Source of the DNA: Streptomyces sp. HB132
GTDB lineage: Bacteria > Actinomycetota > Actinomycetes > Streptomycetales > Streptomycetaceae
Direction: 5' to 3'
Length of the DNA: 64,000 nt
NCBI RefSeq assembly: GCF_016909575.1
Contig: NZ_JAFBGA010000009.1
Coordinates: forward strand, 62,001 to 126,000
Numbering within the stretch: position 1 is the stretch's first letter; each line of letters begins with the position of its first letter. Below are positions 1-9,226 of the stretch, one piece after another. The notes beneath the pieces are model-generated. The model was not told where the DNA came from. It ran no database searches and worked only from the letters and a program-made list of their open reading frames with translations. The position numbers were made by a program, and so were the translations under genes.

Positions 1-1
1 C

Positions 2-1645
2 GCCGAGCAGGGCGAGAAGCTCGTCACGCTCGACGGCGTCAAGCGCGTCCTGGACGCTCAGGACCTGGTCATCACCGACGACCGCGGGCCGATCGGCCTC
101 GCGGGCGTCATGGGCGGTGCCCACACCGAGATCGCCGACGTGGCCGAGGACGCCGGGACCACCGAGGTCGTCATCGAGGCCGCGCACTTCGACGCGATCT
201 CGATCGCCCGGACGGCACGCCGCCACAAGCTGTCCTCCGAGGCGTCCAGGCGCTTCGAGCGCGGCGTCGACCCGCAGGCCGCAGCCGCGGCCGCGCAGCG
301 GACCGTCGACCTGCTGGTCCTCCTCGCGGGCGGCACGGCGGAGGCGGGCGTCACCGAGTTCAGCGCCCCGTCCGCGCCCCACACCATCGCGATGCCCGCG
401 GACCACCCGGACAAGGTGGCCGGTGTCTCCTACGGACGCGAGACCGTCGTACGCCGGCTCCAGCAGGTCGGCTGCGACGTCTACGGGCAGGACGAGCTGA
501 TCGTCACGGTGCCGTCCTGGCGCCCGGACCTCGCCGCGCCGAACGACCTGGCCGAGGAGGTCATCCGGCTGGAGGGGTACGAGAACCTCCCCTCCACCCT
601 GCCGACGCCCCCGTCCGGCCGCGGGCTCACCGACCGCCAGCGGCTGCACCGCCGCATCGGCCGGGCACTCGCCGGCGCCGGATACGTCGAGGCACTCAGC
701 TACCCGTTCATCGGCGACGCCGTCCTGGACCAGCTCGGCCTGGACGCGGACGACGCACGCCGCCGTACGGTGAAGCTCGTCAACCCGCTCTCCGACGAGG
801 AGCCCGCGCTGCGCACCACGCTGCTGCCGGGCCTGCTCGGCGCACTGCGGCGCAACGACGGCCGCGGCAGCCACGACCTCGCGCTCTTCGAGACCGGCCT
901 CGTCTTCCGGCCGACCGGTGAGGAGACCAGGGCGGTGCGGCTGCCCGTCGACCGCCGTCCCACCGACGAGGAGATCGCCGGTCTGGACGCCGCGCTCCCG
1001 CGTCAGCCGCGCCGTGCCGCTGTCGTCCTCGCGGGCGCCCGCGAACAGGCCGGCTGGTGGGGCAAGGGCCGCCCAGCCGACTGGGCGGACTCCGTCGAGG
1101 CGGCGCGTGCCATCGCCCGTGAGGCGGGCGTCGAGGTCACGGTCCGCGCCGACCGGCACGCGCCGTGGCACCCCGGCCGCTGCGCCGCGCTGTACGTCAC
1201 GGTGAACGGCGAGGAGATCCTCTTCGGACACGCGGGTGAGCTGCACCCGCGCGTCATCAAGGACCTCCACCTGCCGGAGCGCAGCTGCGCCATGGAGGTC
1301 GAGCTCGACGTCCTGGAGCAGGCTGTCGACGGTGCGCTCCAGGCGCCCCGGATCTCCACCTACCCGGTGGCGACCCAGGACGTCGCCCTCGTCGTCGACT
1401 CGGACGTGCCCGCCGACGCGGTGGAGAAGGCGCTCCGCGAAGGGGCCGGCGAGCTGCTCGAATCGCTGCGGCTGTTCGACGTCTTCACCGGCGAGCAGAT
1501 CGGTGAGGGCAAGAAGTCCCTGGCCTACGCGCTGCGGTTCCGCGCCCCGGACCGCACGCTGACCGTCGAGGAGGCCTCGGCCGCCCGCGACACCGCGGTC
1601 GCTCTGGCCACCGGGCGCACGGGCGCGGTGCTGCGCGGCGCTTAG
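2..1645 (+). CDS. pheT: Phenylalanyl-tRNA synthetase beta subunit, 3' part (5' end outside window)
   Basis: This is the large subunit of the cytosolic (alphabeta)2 enzyme that charges tRNA-Phe. The frame is open from base 2, so the gene begins upstream and roughly the first third of the usual ~830 residues is missing. The visible part starts in the B3/4 editing domain ([12 protein letters not shown]), continues through B5 and the catalytic-like core ([21 protein letters not shown]), and ends in the anticodon-binding FDX-ACB fold ([19 protein letters not shown] to the C-terminus). pheS is expected immediately upstream. A perfect hairpin follows the TAG stop, so pheT closes its operon. The identity is secure. 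Confidence 0.96.
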   Translation, partial: AEQGEKLVTLDGVKRVLDAQDLVITDDRGPIGLAGVMGGAHTEIADVAEDAGTTEVVIEAAHFDAISIARTARRHKLSSEASRRFERGVDPQAAAAAAQRTVDLLVLLAGGTAEAGVTEFSAPSAPHTIAMPADHPDKVAGVSYGRETVVRRLQQVGCDVYGQDELIVTVPSWRPDLAAPNDLAEEVIRLEGYENLPSTLPTPPSGRGLTDRQRLHRRIGRALAGAGYVEALSYPFIGDAVLDQLGLDADDARRRTVKLVNPLSDEEPALRTTLLPGLLGALRRNDGRGSHDLALFETGLVFRPTGEETRAVRLPVDRRPTDEEIAGLDAALPRQPRRAAVVLAGAREQAGWWGKGRPADWADSVEAARAIAREAGVEVTVRADRHAPWHPGRCAALYVTVNGEEILFGHAGELHPRVIKDLHLPERSCAMEVELDVLEQAVDGALQAPRISTYPVATQDVALVVDSDVPADAVEKALREGAGELLESLRLFDVFTGEQIGEGKKSLAYALRFRAPDRTLTVEEASAARDTAVALATGRTGAVLRGA

Positions 1646-1660
1646 TCGGCACAAGCGGTG

Positions 1661-1697
1661 AGAAGGGGCGTATCCGGTGAACGGATACGCCCCTTCT
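1661..1697 (+). terminator. Terminator after pheT
   Basis: The two 16-bp arms (1661-1676 and 1682-1697) are exact reverse complements around a 5-nt loop, 15 nt past the pheT stop. There is no clear U tract, as is common for Streptomyces terminators. Confidence 0.85.
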
Positions 1698-1941
1698 GTC
1701 TCGCCGGACGGCCCTGGGGCCGCAACCGGGCCTGCTGCCATCGGGACAGCGGGCTGTACGGTCCGGCGCCGCCCGCCCTGCCACGGAGTGTCGGGCAGGC
1801 CGGCAGGACGAACGGCGCGGGGCGGGTCGTCGAACTGTACGAGGGGGAGCCGACGACCCGGCCGCCTCTTGCGAGGCACTCATTCAAGCGAGCGGCGCAC
1901 GGGCGCGGCAGAGCGCACAGCAGGACGGTTCGGGCATTCCG

Positions 1942-1975
1942 TTCACACCCCGTGTGAATCGTGCTCCACTAGGCT
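1942..1975 (+). promoter_or_regulatory. Palindromic operator and -10 upstream of the TPR regulator
   Basis: A perfect 7-3-7 palindrome TTCACACCCCGTGTGAA lies at 1942-1958, followed by a TAGGCT -10-like hexamer at 1970-1975, 27 nt before the ATG at 2002. The palindrome sits where a -35 box would be, which fits a repressor site, perhaps autoregulatory. The rest of the 356-bp gap between pheT and this gene shows only the terminator at 1661-1697 and no credible gene. Confidence 0.5.
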
Positions 1976-2001
1976 CATCGCGACGCGTACATGGGGGGGC
2001 A

Positions 2002-3345
2002 ATGGAGCCCAACGTCCTGCTCGAATCCCTGATCGACGAGGCGGGTGTGTCCCGCGCCGGGCTCGCCGGTCATGTCAACCAGGCCGGTCGTGCCCGCGGG
2101 CTGTGCCTGCGCTACGAACACACGGCGGTCAGCCGCTGGCTCAAGGGCCAGCGTCCGCGCGGGCAGGTCCCCGACCTGATCTGCGAGGTCCTCGCGGGCC
2201 GCCTGGACCGGCCCGTCACGCTCGACGACATCGGCATGGGGATCCAGGGGATGCACCCGGCCGCCGCCCGGGGTGCCGGCCTCTCCGGGTTCGTCGAGCA
2301 CGCGACCGCCCTGTGGCGCTCCGACGAACAGCAGCGCCCGCACCTCGCCACCGCGCCCGCCGTCACGGGCACGACAGCCGTGATGCCGGTCTGGGAGTGG
2401 GAGAACCCACCCGAGGACGCCGATGTCTCCCGCCCCGGCCCGTCCCGCGTGAGCATGGCGGACATAGCGATGCTCCGGGCGGCCCGCGCGCACTACGAGC
2501 AGATGTACCGCAAGGCGGGCGGTATCGCGACAAGATCCCGCATCGTCGGCTTCCTCAACGCCGAGACCGCGCCGCTGCTGCGCGGCGGGTACAGCGACGC
2601 CACGGGCCGCCGCCTCCACCGTGCGGCCGCCGGGCTGGTGGCAGTCGCGGGGATCTGCGCCTACGACTCCGACGCCCACGGACTCGCCCAGCGCTACTTC
2701 CACCAGGCCCTGCGCCTGGCCAAGGCCAGCGGGGACCGGGGCCTCGGCGGATACGTGATCGCGCTGCTGGTGAACCAGTCGCTGTACCTGGCCGAATACA
2801 GGCGCTCCGTCGCCTTCGCCGAGGCCGCACTGCGCGCGGCGGGCCCGCACATCACCCCGGCGCTGGCGGCCGATCTGCACGCGATGCAGGCCAAGGCCTA
2901 CGCCCGGCTCCGTGACCACCGCAGCGCCCTGGTGTGCATCCGCCGTGCCGAGGCCGAGGGCGGCCGTATCCGGAGCGGCGGCGAACCGGACGAGACGGGG
3001 TATGTGCAGCCTGGCCTCGTCAACGTCCAGGTGGCGGAGGCTCTGCTGTGTCTCGGGGATCTGCCCGGTGCCCGGGAGCACGCGGCGGTGGCCGTACGCT
3101 CCCCGGCGCACGATCGCGGGACCGTGCACCGGCTCGCCATGCTCACCCATCTCGAACTGCTCCAGGGGGAGGCCGACAGAGCCGCCCGCACGGCCTCGGA
3201 GATGGCGGAACGCGCTCGGGGCATGGAATCCCAGCGGCTCCGGGAACGCCTGCGCTCCGTACGGGAGCACCTGGCCGTGAGCGGCAGCACCGATGCCCGA
3301 GCGGCCGCGGGCCTCATCGACGGGGCGCTGCGCGTGCCCCTGTGA
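2002..3345 (+). CDS. Streptomyces TPR-type transcriptional regulator (XRE-like N-terminus)
   Basis: The 447-residue protein has the architecture of a large Streptomyces family. An N-terminal helix-turn-helix-like segment (about residues 1-75, including RYEHTAVSRWLKGQRPRG) is followed by an alpha-helical repeat region with TPR-like periodicity (about 170-430), for example AQRYFHQALRLAKASGD. Such proteins act as cytoplasmic regulators of development or antibiotic production; the target here is unknown. The ATG at 2002 follows a run of G that can serve as ribosome binding site. An upstream in-frame start at 1954 would place the palindrome and -10 almost against or beyond the start and is less likely. 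The NsdA-like label is from general resemblance only. Confidence 0.8.
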   Translation: MEPNVLLESLIDEAGVSRAGLAGHVNQAGRARGLCLRYEHTAVSRWLKGQRPRGQVPDLICEVLAGRLDRPVTLDDIGMGIQGMHPAAARGAGLSGFVEHATALWRSDEQQRPHLATAPAVTGTTAVMPVWEWENPPEDADVSRPGPSRVSMADIAMLRAARAHYEQMYRKAGGIATRSRIVGFLNAETAPLLRGGYSDATGRRLHRAAAGLVAVAGICAYDSDAHGLAQRYFHQALRLAKASGDRGLGGYVIALLVNQSLYLAEYRRSVAFAEAALRAAGPHITPALAADLHAMQAKAYARLRDHRSALVCIRRAEAEGGRIRSGGEPDETGYVQPGLVNVQVAEALLCLGDLPGAREHAAVAVRSPAHDRGTVHRLAMLTHLELLQGEADRAARTASEMAERARGMESQRLRERLRSVREHLAVSGSTDARAAAGLIDGALRVPL

Positions 3346-3432
3346 GCCCCGCGCGAGGAGCGTTCACGCGTTCCCCAGCGAAGCGGACCCTGCTCCGATA
3401 TTGCCATCGCCCAGTCGGAAGGTGGCAGAACT

Positions 3433-3963
3433 GTGCAGTGGACGAACTTGAACGAACAGACCGTGTACGAGAATCGCTGGTTCCGGGTCAACCTGGCGGA
3501 TGTCGTTCTCCCCGACGGCCGACACCTGGACCACTTCCTCATCCGGCTCCGGGCCGTCGCCGCGGCGACCGTCGTCAACGAGGCCAACGAGGTCCTGCTC
3601 CTGTGGCGGCACCGGTTCATCACCGACAGTTGGGGCTGGGAGCTCGCGGCCGGGGTGGTCGAGGACGGCGAGGACATCGCCGCCGCGGCGGCCCGGGAGA
3701 TGGAGGAGGAGACCGGCTGGCGCCCCGGCGAGCTACGCCCGTTCATGACCGTGGAACCGGCCAACGGCCTCGTCGACGCCCGGCACCATCTCTTCTGGTC
3801 GGGGGAGGCGACGTACACCGGTGCCCCGGCGGACGGCTTCGAGTCCTCGCGCCGCGAGTGGGTCCCGCTCAAGCTCGTGCCGGACATGGTCGCGCGCGGT
3901 GAGATACCGGCGGCGAACATGGCGGCCGGACTGCTGATGCTCCATCACATGCGGCTTGGCTGA
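3433..3963 (+). CDS. Nudix hydrolase, ADP-ribose pyrophosphatase-like
   Basis: The protein is 176 residues with a complete Nudix box: GVVEDGEDIAAAAAREMEEE followed by TGW, matching GX5EX7REUXEEXGU, so the Mg2+-binding glutamates are present. It should hydrolyse a nucleoside diphosphate linked to another moiety. The N-terminal layout (VYENRWFRVNLADVVLPDGR) resembles ADP-ribose or NDP-sugar pyrophosphatases, but the substrate cannot be fixed from sequence. The start is GTG, with GGAAGGTGG about 7 nt upstream, and a GATATT -10-like hexamer lies at 3397-3402. The gene converges on the dehydrogenase with a terminator between them. Confidence 0.9.
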   Translation: MQWTNLNEQTVYENRWFRVNLADVVLPDGRHLDHFLIRLRAVAAATVVNEANEVLLLWRHRFITDSWGWELAAGVVEDGEDIAAAAAREMEEETGWRPGELRPFMTVEPANGLVDARHHLFWSGEATYTGAPADGFESSRREWVPLKLVPDMVARGEIPAANMAAGLLMLHHMRLG

Positions 3964-3973
3964 CAGCCCATGT

Positions 3974-4010
3974 CCCCGTGCCGGGCGGGCCGGGCCCACC
4001 CGGCACGGGG
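3974..4010. terminator. Bidirectional terminator between the Nudix and dehydrogenase genes
   Basis: Twelve-base arms at 3974-3985 and 3999-4010 are exact reverse complements; the loop contains further GGGCC self-pairing. The position 10 nt after the Nudix stop and between convergent genes supports use from both sides. Confidence 0.75.
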
Positions 4011-4149
4011 ATTCTTCACCCGTGGGAGTGGAAGTCCGCGCCGAGGAATCGCTTCTCCGGAGACCACTTCCGCACGAGAACGCGCCACAGGCCGGTCAGG
4101 AACTGTGGACCCTGAGCTGAACTGCCCGCTCACGGCCCACAGTCGCGCG

Positions 4150-5010
4150 TCAGCCGTACGGGTAGAAGCCCGAGCCCGTCTTCCGGCCCAGCCGCCCCGC
4201 GTCGACCATGCGCTGGAGCAGCGGGGGAGCGGCGTACAGGGGCTCCTTGTACTCCGCGTACATGGAATCGGCCACCGATGCCACGGTGTCCAGGCCGATC
4301 AGGTCGGCGAGCTTGAGCGGACCCATCGGGTGGGCGCAGCCCATCTCCATGCCGTTGTCGATGTCCTCGCGGCTGGCGATGCCCGACTCGAACATCCGGA
4401 TCGCCGAGAGCAGGTACGGGATCAGCAGGGCGTTGACGACGAAGCCCGAGCGGTCCTGGGCGCGGATCGCGTGCTTGTCCAGCACGTTCTGCACGACGGC
4501 CTCGGCACGCTTTATGGTCTCGTCGGACGTCGTGAGCGCGGGGATCAGCTCGACGAGCCGCTGCACCGGGGCCGGATTGAAGAAGTGGATGCCGATGACC
4601 TGGTCCGGCCGGGACGTCGCCACGGCCAGCTTCACCAGCGGGATGGAGGAGGTGTTCGAGGCGAGGATCGCGTCCGGCCGGGTCACCACCTGGTCGAGCA
4701 CCTGGAAGATCTCGGTCTTGACCTGCTCGTTCTCCACGACGGCCTCGATCACGAGGTCACGGTCGGCGAACTCACCGAGGTCGGTGGTGAAGCTGAGGCG
4801 GGCGAGGGTCTCGTCGCGCTCCTCCGCGGTGATCTTGCCGCGTTCGGCGGCCTTGGACAGGGAGTTGTGCAGCCGGGTACGCCCTATCTCCAGTGCCTCG
4901 CCGGTGGTCTCGGCCACCTTGACCTCGAGGCCGCTGCGGGCGCACACCTCCGCGATACCTGCGCCCATTTGGCCACAGCCCACCACTCCGACGCGTGCAA
5001 TGTCGGCCAT
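4150..5010 (-). CDS. 3-hydroxybutyryl-CoA / 3-hydroxyacyl-CoA dehydrogenase
   Basis: This 286-residue enzyme interconverts 3-hydroxyacyl-CoA and 3-ketoacyl-CoA with NAD(P)H, in butyryl-CoA, beta-oxidation or PHB-type metabolism. The Rossmann motif is GVVGCGQMGAGIAE near the N-terminus. The SNTSSIPL and IGIHFFNPAP segments carry the Ser/Asn and catalytic His of the family, and the C-terminal helical domain (HPMGPLKLADLIGLDT) is complete. Length matches the clostridial Hbd/PaaH type. The ATG at 5010 has GAGGTGA 8 nt upstream; the GTG at 5022 lies inside that ribosome binding site and is rejected. The gene is monocistronic and divergent from the GHL10 gene. Confidence 0.93.
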   Translation of the reverse strand: MADIARVGVVGCGQMGAGIAEVCARSGLEVKVAETTGEALEIGRTRLHNSLSKAAERGKITAEERDETLARLSFTTDLGEFADRDLVIEAVVENEQVKTEIFQVLDQVVTRPDAILASNTSSIPLVKLAVATSRPDQVIGIHFFNPAPVQRLVELIPALTTSDETIKRAEAVVQNVLDKHAIRAQDRSGFVVNALLIPYLLSAIRMFESGIASREDIDNGMEMGCAHPMGPLKLADLIGLDTVASVADSMYAEYKEPLYAAPPLLQRMVDAGRLGRKTGSGFYPYG

Positions 5011-5152
5011 AGAGTCCGTCACCTCGTGCCTTTCGCTGATCCTCGTGCGGCAGTTCCCGTTTGATTCCGGTGCCCGCCTCGACCCCCCGACGTTACTCCG
5101 CGATCCGGTTCCGGTGAGCCGCGGGTCGGAAGGTCCGGGCGCGGGCATGATC

Positions 5153-5179
5153 TGTGTCACGCACTGTCGACGTGACACA
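5153..5179. promoter_or_regulatory. Inverted repeat in the divergent dehydrogenase/GHL10 promoter region
   Basis: TGTGTCACG (5153-5161) and CGTGACACA (5171-5179) are perfect 9-bp inverted arms separated by 9 bp. The site lies in the 198-bp divergent region, 30 nt before the GHL10 start, so it is a candidate operator. The binding protein is unknown. Confidence 0.5.
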
Positions 5180-5208
5180 ACGGGAACAGGAAAACGAAAG
5201 GTGCACAG

Positions 5209-6465
5209 ATGCGTCGTATGGGCCGGAGGTCATTGGTGATGGGAGCGGCGAGCACGGTGGCCGCCCTGATGACAGCGGGTGACGCCGTCGCCGCGCGCCG
5301 GCCGGAGCCCCGTCGTCACCGGGGCCGCAGAGCTGACAAGGGCGAACTGCGCGGGGTGTGGATCGCCACGGTCGCCAACCTGGACTGGCCGTCGAAGGCG
5401 GGACTGAGCGCCGCGGCCCAGGAGGCGGAACTGATCGCCCATCTCGACCGTGCGGTCGCCCTGCGGCTGAACGCCGTGATCCTCCAGGTCCGGCCGAGCG
5501 CCGACGCCCTGTGGCCCTCGTCGTACGAGCCGTGGGCCCAGTGCCTGACCGGCGTGCAGGGCAAGGACCCGGGATGGGACCCGCTGGGTACGGCGGTGCG
5601 GGAGGCGCACGCCCGTGGACTGGAACTGCACGCGTGGTTCAACCCGTACCGGGTCGCGAACCACACGGACCCCTCACGCCTCGTCGCCTCCCACCCCGCC
5701 CGGCAGCACCCGGAATGGGTACTGCCGTACGGCGGGAAGCTCTACTACAACCCCGGTCTGCCCGAGGTCAGGGAGTTCGTCCAGGACGCGATGCTCGACG
5801 CGGTGAGCCGCTACGCCGTCGACGCGGTGCACTGGGACGACTACTTCTACCCGTACCCGGTGGCGGGCCAGGTCTTCGACGACGACGCGGCGTACGAGCG
5901 CTACGGCGAGGACTTCGCGACCAAGGCGGCCTGGCGCCGCGACAACACCGACCGGCTGGTCCGTGAGACGGCCGAGCGGATCAAGGAGGTCCGCAGCGGC
6001 GTCCGCTTCGGGATCAGCCCCTTCGCGGTGTGGCGCAACGCCACGACCGATCCGCTGGGGTCCGACACCGCGGCCGGCGTGGAGACGTACGACGACCTGC
6101 ACGCGGACACCCGGAAGTGGGTGAAGGAGGGCTGGATCGACTACATCTGTCCGCAGATCTACTGGAACATCGGCTTCTCCGCCGCCGACTACGCGAAGCT
6201 GCTGCCGTGGTGGGCCGAGACGGTCCGGGGCACCGGTGTCGGCCTGTACGTCGGGGAGGCGCTCTACAAGGCGGGAGACCCGGCTCAGCCCGCAGCCTGG
6301 CAGGACCCGGCCGAACTCTCCCGGCACCTCGACTTCGCCGCCGGGCACCCGGAGGTGGGCGGACACGTCTACTTCTCGGCGAAACAGGTGAAGGCGGACC
6401 CCGTCGGAGCCATGGCGCGGGTGGTCGCCGACCACTATCAGGTCCGGGCGCGCACCCCCCGCTGA
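5209..6465 (+). CDS. Exported GHL10 (glycosyl-hydrolase-like family 10, former DUF187) protein
   Basis: The 418-residue protein begins with a Tat-like signal (GRRSLVMGAAS, then a hydrophobic stretch and an AVAA cleavage region), so export in folded form is likely. The mature part starts with ELRGVWIATVANLDWPS, the typical opening of GHL10 proteins. It continues with HAWFNPYRVA, DAVHWDDYFYPYP and DYICPQIYWN, segments of a TIM-barrel hydrolase with conserved acidic residues. Relatives are thought to act on cell-wall or extracellular glycans, but activity is largely uncharacterised. GAAAGG upstream of the ATG is the ribosome binding site. Confidence 0.88.
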   Translation: MRRMGRRSLVMGAASTVAALMTAGDAVAARRPEPRRHRGRRADKGELRGVWIATVANLDWPSKAGLSAAAQEAELIAHLDRAVALRLNAVILQVRPSADALWPSSYEPWAQCLTGVQGKDPGWDPLGTAVREAHARGLELHAWFNPYRVANHTDPSRLVASHPARQHPEWVLPYGGKLYYNPGLPEVREFVQDAMLDAVSRYAVDAVHWDDYFYPYPVAGQVFDDDAAYERYGEDFATKAAWRRDNTDRLVRETAERIKEVRSGVRFGISPFAVWRNATTDPLGSDTAAGVETYDDLHADTRKWVKEGWIDYICPQIYWNIGFSAADYAKLLPWWAETVRGTGVGLYVGEALYKAGDPAQPAAWQDPAELSRHLDFAAGHPEVGGHVYFSAKQVKADPVGAMARVVADHYQVRARTPR

Positions 6466-6515
6466 CCGCTCCTTCCCGCGCCGGTCACGGGCCTCCGCCT
6501 CCGTGCCGTCCGGAG

Positions 6516-6552
6516 GTGTGCGCCGGGGGCCACTCGTGCCCCCGGCGCACAC
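6516..6552. terminator. Bidirectional terminator
   Basis: Fifteen-base perfect arms (6516-6530 and 6538-6552) with a 7-nt loop lie between the convergent GHL10 and DUF1918 genes. Confidence 0.85.
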
Positions 6553-6557
6553 GCGCT

Positions 6558-6761
6558 CTAGCGGTCACGGTCCACGGGGGCCGTGTGCTGGACGACGCTG
6601 TCGGGGCCCGGCGACCTGATCGACTCGTGTCCGTCCTCGAAGCGCAGACGGTACGGGGGACTGCCCCCGTCGCCGAGCACCTCGATGATCTCTGCTACCC
6701 GGTCGTGCTGTCCCACGGTCCTGCCGTGTGTCAGCAGCCGGTCGCCCGTGTGTGCCTCCAT
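6558..6761 (-). CDS. DUF1918 domain protein
   Basis: A 67-residue protein of the actinobacterial DUF1918 family, recognised by GDRLLTHGRTVGQHDRVAEI and LRFEDGHESI, a small SH3-like beta fold of unknown function. The internal ATG at 6761 is preceded by GAGGAGGT at good spacing; the farther ATG at 6791 is less well supported. The gene is transcribed toward the GHL10 gene and ends just beyond the shared terminator. Confidence 0.85.
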   Translation of the reverse strand: MEAHTGDRLLTHGRTVGQHDRVAEIIEVLGDGGSPPYRLRFEDGHESIRSPGPDSVVQHTAPVDRDR

Positions 6762-6801
6762 CGGGGTGACCTCCTCACGGATGGCGTCCATGTCGACAAG
6801 T

Positions 6802-7743
6802 CTATGACCGGACCGGCGTGGCGGCTCCCGTGCGGCGGCCCGCGCCCCGCCCGGCCCGCTGGGTGACGGCGATGCACACCAGTACGGCCACCGCCGCCAC
6901 CGGGGCGGCGGCGGACACCTCCTCGCCGAGCGCGAGGAACGACCAGACCAGGGTCAGCAGCGGCTGGGCCAGCTGGAGCTGGCTTGCTCGCGGAACCCCG
7001 ATCTCAGCCATGCCCCGGTACCACACGTACAGCCCCAGGAAGGTCGAGCCGACGGCCACCCAGACCAGGCCGACGACCCCGCGTGCCGTGAGGTGCACCG
7101 GTTCGAAGGGCAGGGCCGCCGCCGCGCCGGCCACCGCGAGCGGCAGCGTGAGGACGAGGGCCCAGCCGATCACCTGCCAGCCCGGCATCACTCCGGCCAG
7201 CCTGCCGCCCTCGGTGTATCCCGCCGCGCAGACCACCAGGGCCCCGAACAGGTACAGGTCGCCGCCCGAGAGATGTCCGCCGCTCTGCTGGACGGTGAAG
7301 ACGATGACCACGGCCGCCCCGGTCAGCGCCGCGATCCAGAAGGCGCGGGGTGGGCGGGAGCCGGTGCGCAGGGCGGAGAGGAGCGCGGTCGTCAGCGGCA
7401 GCAGTCCCACCACGACGGCCGCGTGCGAGCTCGTGGAGGTCTGGAGCGCCAGTGAGGTCAGCAGGGGGAATCCCACCACCACGCCGCCCGCCACCACGGC
7501 GAGACCGGCCCAGTGGCGCCGCTCGGGCACCGGGACCCGGCCCGCCAGCAGTGCGCATCCCGCGATCAGCGCCGCGAGGAGACTCCGCAGCGCGACCAGG
7601 GACCAGGGGCCGAAGCTCTCCAGGCCCCACACCGTCGAGGGAAAGGTCAGCGAGAAGGCGAGGACGCCGAGCCCGGCGAGCACGACCCCGCTGGACGGGC
7701 CACGGCGTACCACGGGCCGGTGGAGGTCGACCGCTATCGCCAT
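6802..7743 (-). CDS. EamA/DMT-family transporter
   Basis: The 313-residue membrane protein has about ten hydrophobic segments arranged as two EamA repeats (for example GVVLAGLGVLAFSLTFPSTV and the SQLQLAQPLLTLVWSFLALG segment). It should be an inner-membrane exporter of small metabolites or amino acids. It is divergent from a MocR regulator, a standard pairing in which the regulator controls the exporter. The start is uncertain: ATG 7743 is chosen because the alternative ATG at 7773 overlaps the regulator's own start codon. Neither has a clear ribosome binding site, so a leaderless message is possible. Confidence 0.87.
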   Translation of the reverse strand: MAIAVDLHRPVVRRGPSSGVVLAGLGVLAFSLTFPSTVWGLESFGPWSLVALRSLLAALIAGCALLAGRVPVPERRHWAGLAVVAGGVVVGFPLLTSLALQTSTSSHAAVVVGLLPLTTALLSALRTGSRPPRAFWIAALTGAAVVIVFTVQQSGGHLSGGDLYLFGALVVCAAGYTEGGRLAGVMPGWQVIGWALVLTLPLAVAGAAAALPFEPVHLTARGVVGLVWVAVGSTFLGLYVWYRGMAEIGVPRASQLQLAQPLLTLVWSFLALGEEVSAAAPVAAVAVLVCIAVTQRAGRGAGRRTGAATPVRS

Positions 7744-7771
7744 CTGTCCGGTAGCGCTATTGTCTGCTGTC

Positions 7772-9217
7772 ATGCATGAGCGTAGCAGTGTGTCCGAGCT
7801 GGTGAATTCTCTGCGGGGTGAGCTCAACCGCTACTCGCCGGGTGGAAAGCTGCCGTCCAGTCGGGCACTCGTCGAGCGTTTCAAGGTCAGTCCGGTGACC
7901 GTCTCCCGGGCGGTCGCGCAGCTCGCCGCCGAAGGCCTGGTCGTCACCCGCCCCGGCGCCGGAGCCTTCCGGGCCGAGACCCGCGTCGCCGCTCCCGCTC
8001 CCGGCGACACCTCCTGGCAGGAGGTCTCGCTCAGCGGGGACGGCGGGCCCGAGGTCGTGCCGCGCACCGTCGACGCCTCAGGCGTCCTCGTCACGCTCGC
8101 CGCGCCGCCGTCCGGGGTGATCGAATTCAACGGCGGCTACCTCCACCCCGCTCTCCAGCCCGAGCGCGCCATGGCCGCCGCCCTGGCACGGGCCGGACGC
8201 CGGCCGGGGGCCTGGGGCAGGCCGCCCACCGACGGGCTGTCCGAGCTGCGCGCCTGGTTCGCCCACGAGATCGGCGGCACGCTCACCGGCTCCGACGTCC
8301 TGATCACCGCGGGAGGGCAGAGCGCCCTGGCCACCGCCCTGCGGGCGCTCGCCCCGCCGGGAGCCCCCGTCCTCGTCGAATCACCCACCTACCCGGGCAT
8401 GCTGGCCGCCGCCCGCGCCACCGGCCTGCGACCGGTACCCGTACCGGTGGACACCGACGGGGTCCGGCCCGACCTGCTGGAAGCCGCCTTCCGCGCCACC
8501 GGGGCCAGGGTCTTCGTCTGCCAGCCGCTCTTCCAGAATCCGACGGGCGTGATCCTCGCCCAGGACCGGCGTGAACGGATCGTGCGCGCCGCCCGGCAGG
8601 CGGGCGCCTTCGTCGTCGAGGACGACTTCGCCCGCCGCCTCGTCCACGCGGACGCCGGCCCGTTGCCCGAACCCCTCGCGGCCCACGACCCGGACGGTGT
8701 CGTCGTCCACGTGCGCTCCCTCACCAAGATCACCTCACCCAGCCTCCGTGTCGGCGCGCTGGCCGCACGCGGACCCGTCCTGGAACGGCTGCGTGCCATC
8801 CAGGTCGTCGACAGCTTCTTCGTTCCCCGCCCGATCCAGGAGGCCGCCCTCGAACTCGTCGGTTCCCCGGCCTGGGAACGCCACCTCCGTACCGTGGCCG
8901 CCGAACTCGGCGGCCGCCGCACCGCCATGACGGCGGCGGTGCGCGACCGGCTGCCCGAACTCGCCCTGCCCCACGTGCCGTCGGGCGGCGGAAGCATCTG
9001 GCTCCGGCTCCCCGGCCCGGGGGCGGACGAGCCCGTCCTCGTGTCCGCCGCACTGCGCGCCGGCGTGGCCGTCGCACCCGGCCGTCCCTACCACTGCGCC
9101 GAACCGCCCGCCGGACACGTCCGGTTGAGCTTCGCCGCCGTCTCGGGCCCCGCCGAGATCGCTGAGGGGGTGCGCAGGCTGCGTATCGCGGTCGACGAGC
9201 TGCGGACGCCCGGCTAG
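7772..9217 (+). CDS. MocR-type transcriptional regulator (GntR wHTH fused to aminotransferase fold)
   Basis: The 481-residue protein has an N-terminal GntR winged helix (about residues 5-75: SSRALVERFKVSPVTVSRAV) joined to a fold-type-I PLP aminotransferase-like domain (about 105-480). The PLP lysine lies in SLTKITSPSLRVG, near residue 319. MocR/PdxR-like regulators sense PLP or an amino-type ligand and commonly control an adjacent transporter; here the EamA gene is divergent. A TATTGT hexamer at 7758-7763 ends 8 nt before the ATG, so the message is probably leaderless. The frame stays open far upstream, but that is antisense to the transporter gene. Confidence 0.92.
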   Translation: MHERSSVSELVNSLRGELNRYSPGGKLPSSRALVERFKVSPVTVSRAVAQLAAEGLVVTRPGAGAFRAETRVAAPAPGDTSWQEVSLSGDGGPEVVPRTVDASGVLVTLAAPPSGVIEFNGGYLHPALQPERAMAAALARAGRRPGAWGRPPTDGLSELRAWFAHEIGGTLTGSDVLITAGGQSALATALRALAPPGAPVLVESPTYPGMLAAARATGLRPVPVPVDTDGVRPDLLEAAFRATGARVFVCQPLFQNPTGVILAQDRRERIVRAARQAGAFVVEDDFARRLVHADAGPLPEPLAAHDPDGVVVHVRSLTKITSPSLRVGALAARGPVLERLRAIQVVDSFFVPRPIQEAALELVGSPAWERHLRTVAAELGGRRTAMTAAVRDRLPELALPHVPSGGGSIWLRLPGPGADEPVLVSAALRAGVAVAPGRPYHCAEPPAGHVRLSFAAVSGPAEIAEGVRRLRIAVDELRTPG

Positions 9218-9226
9218 CCTCCCCGA

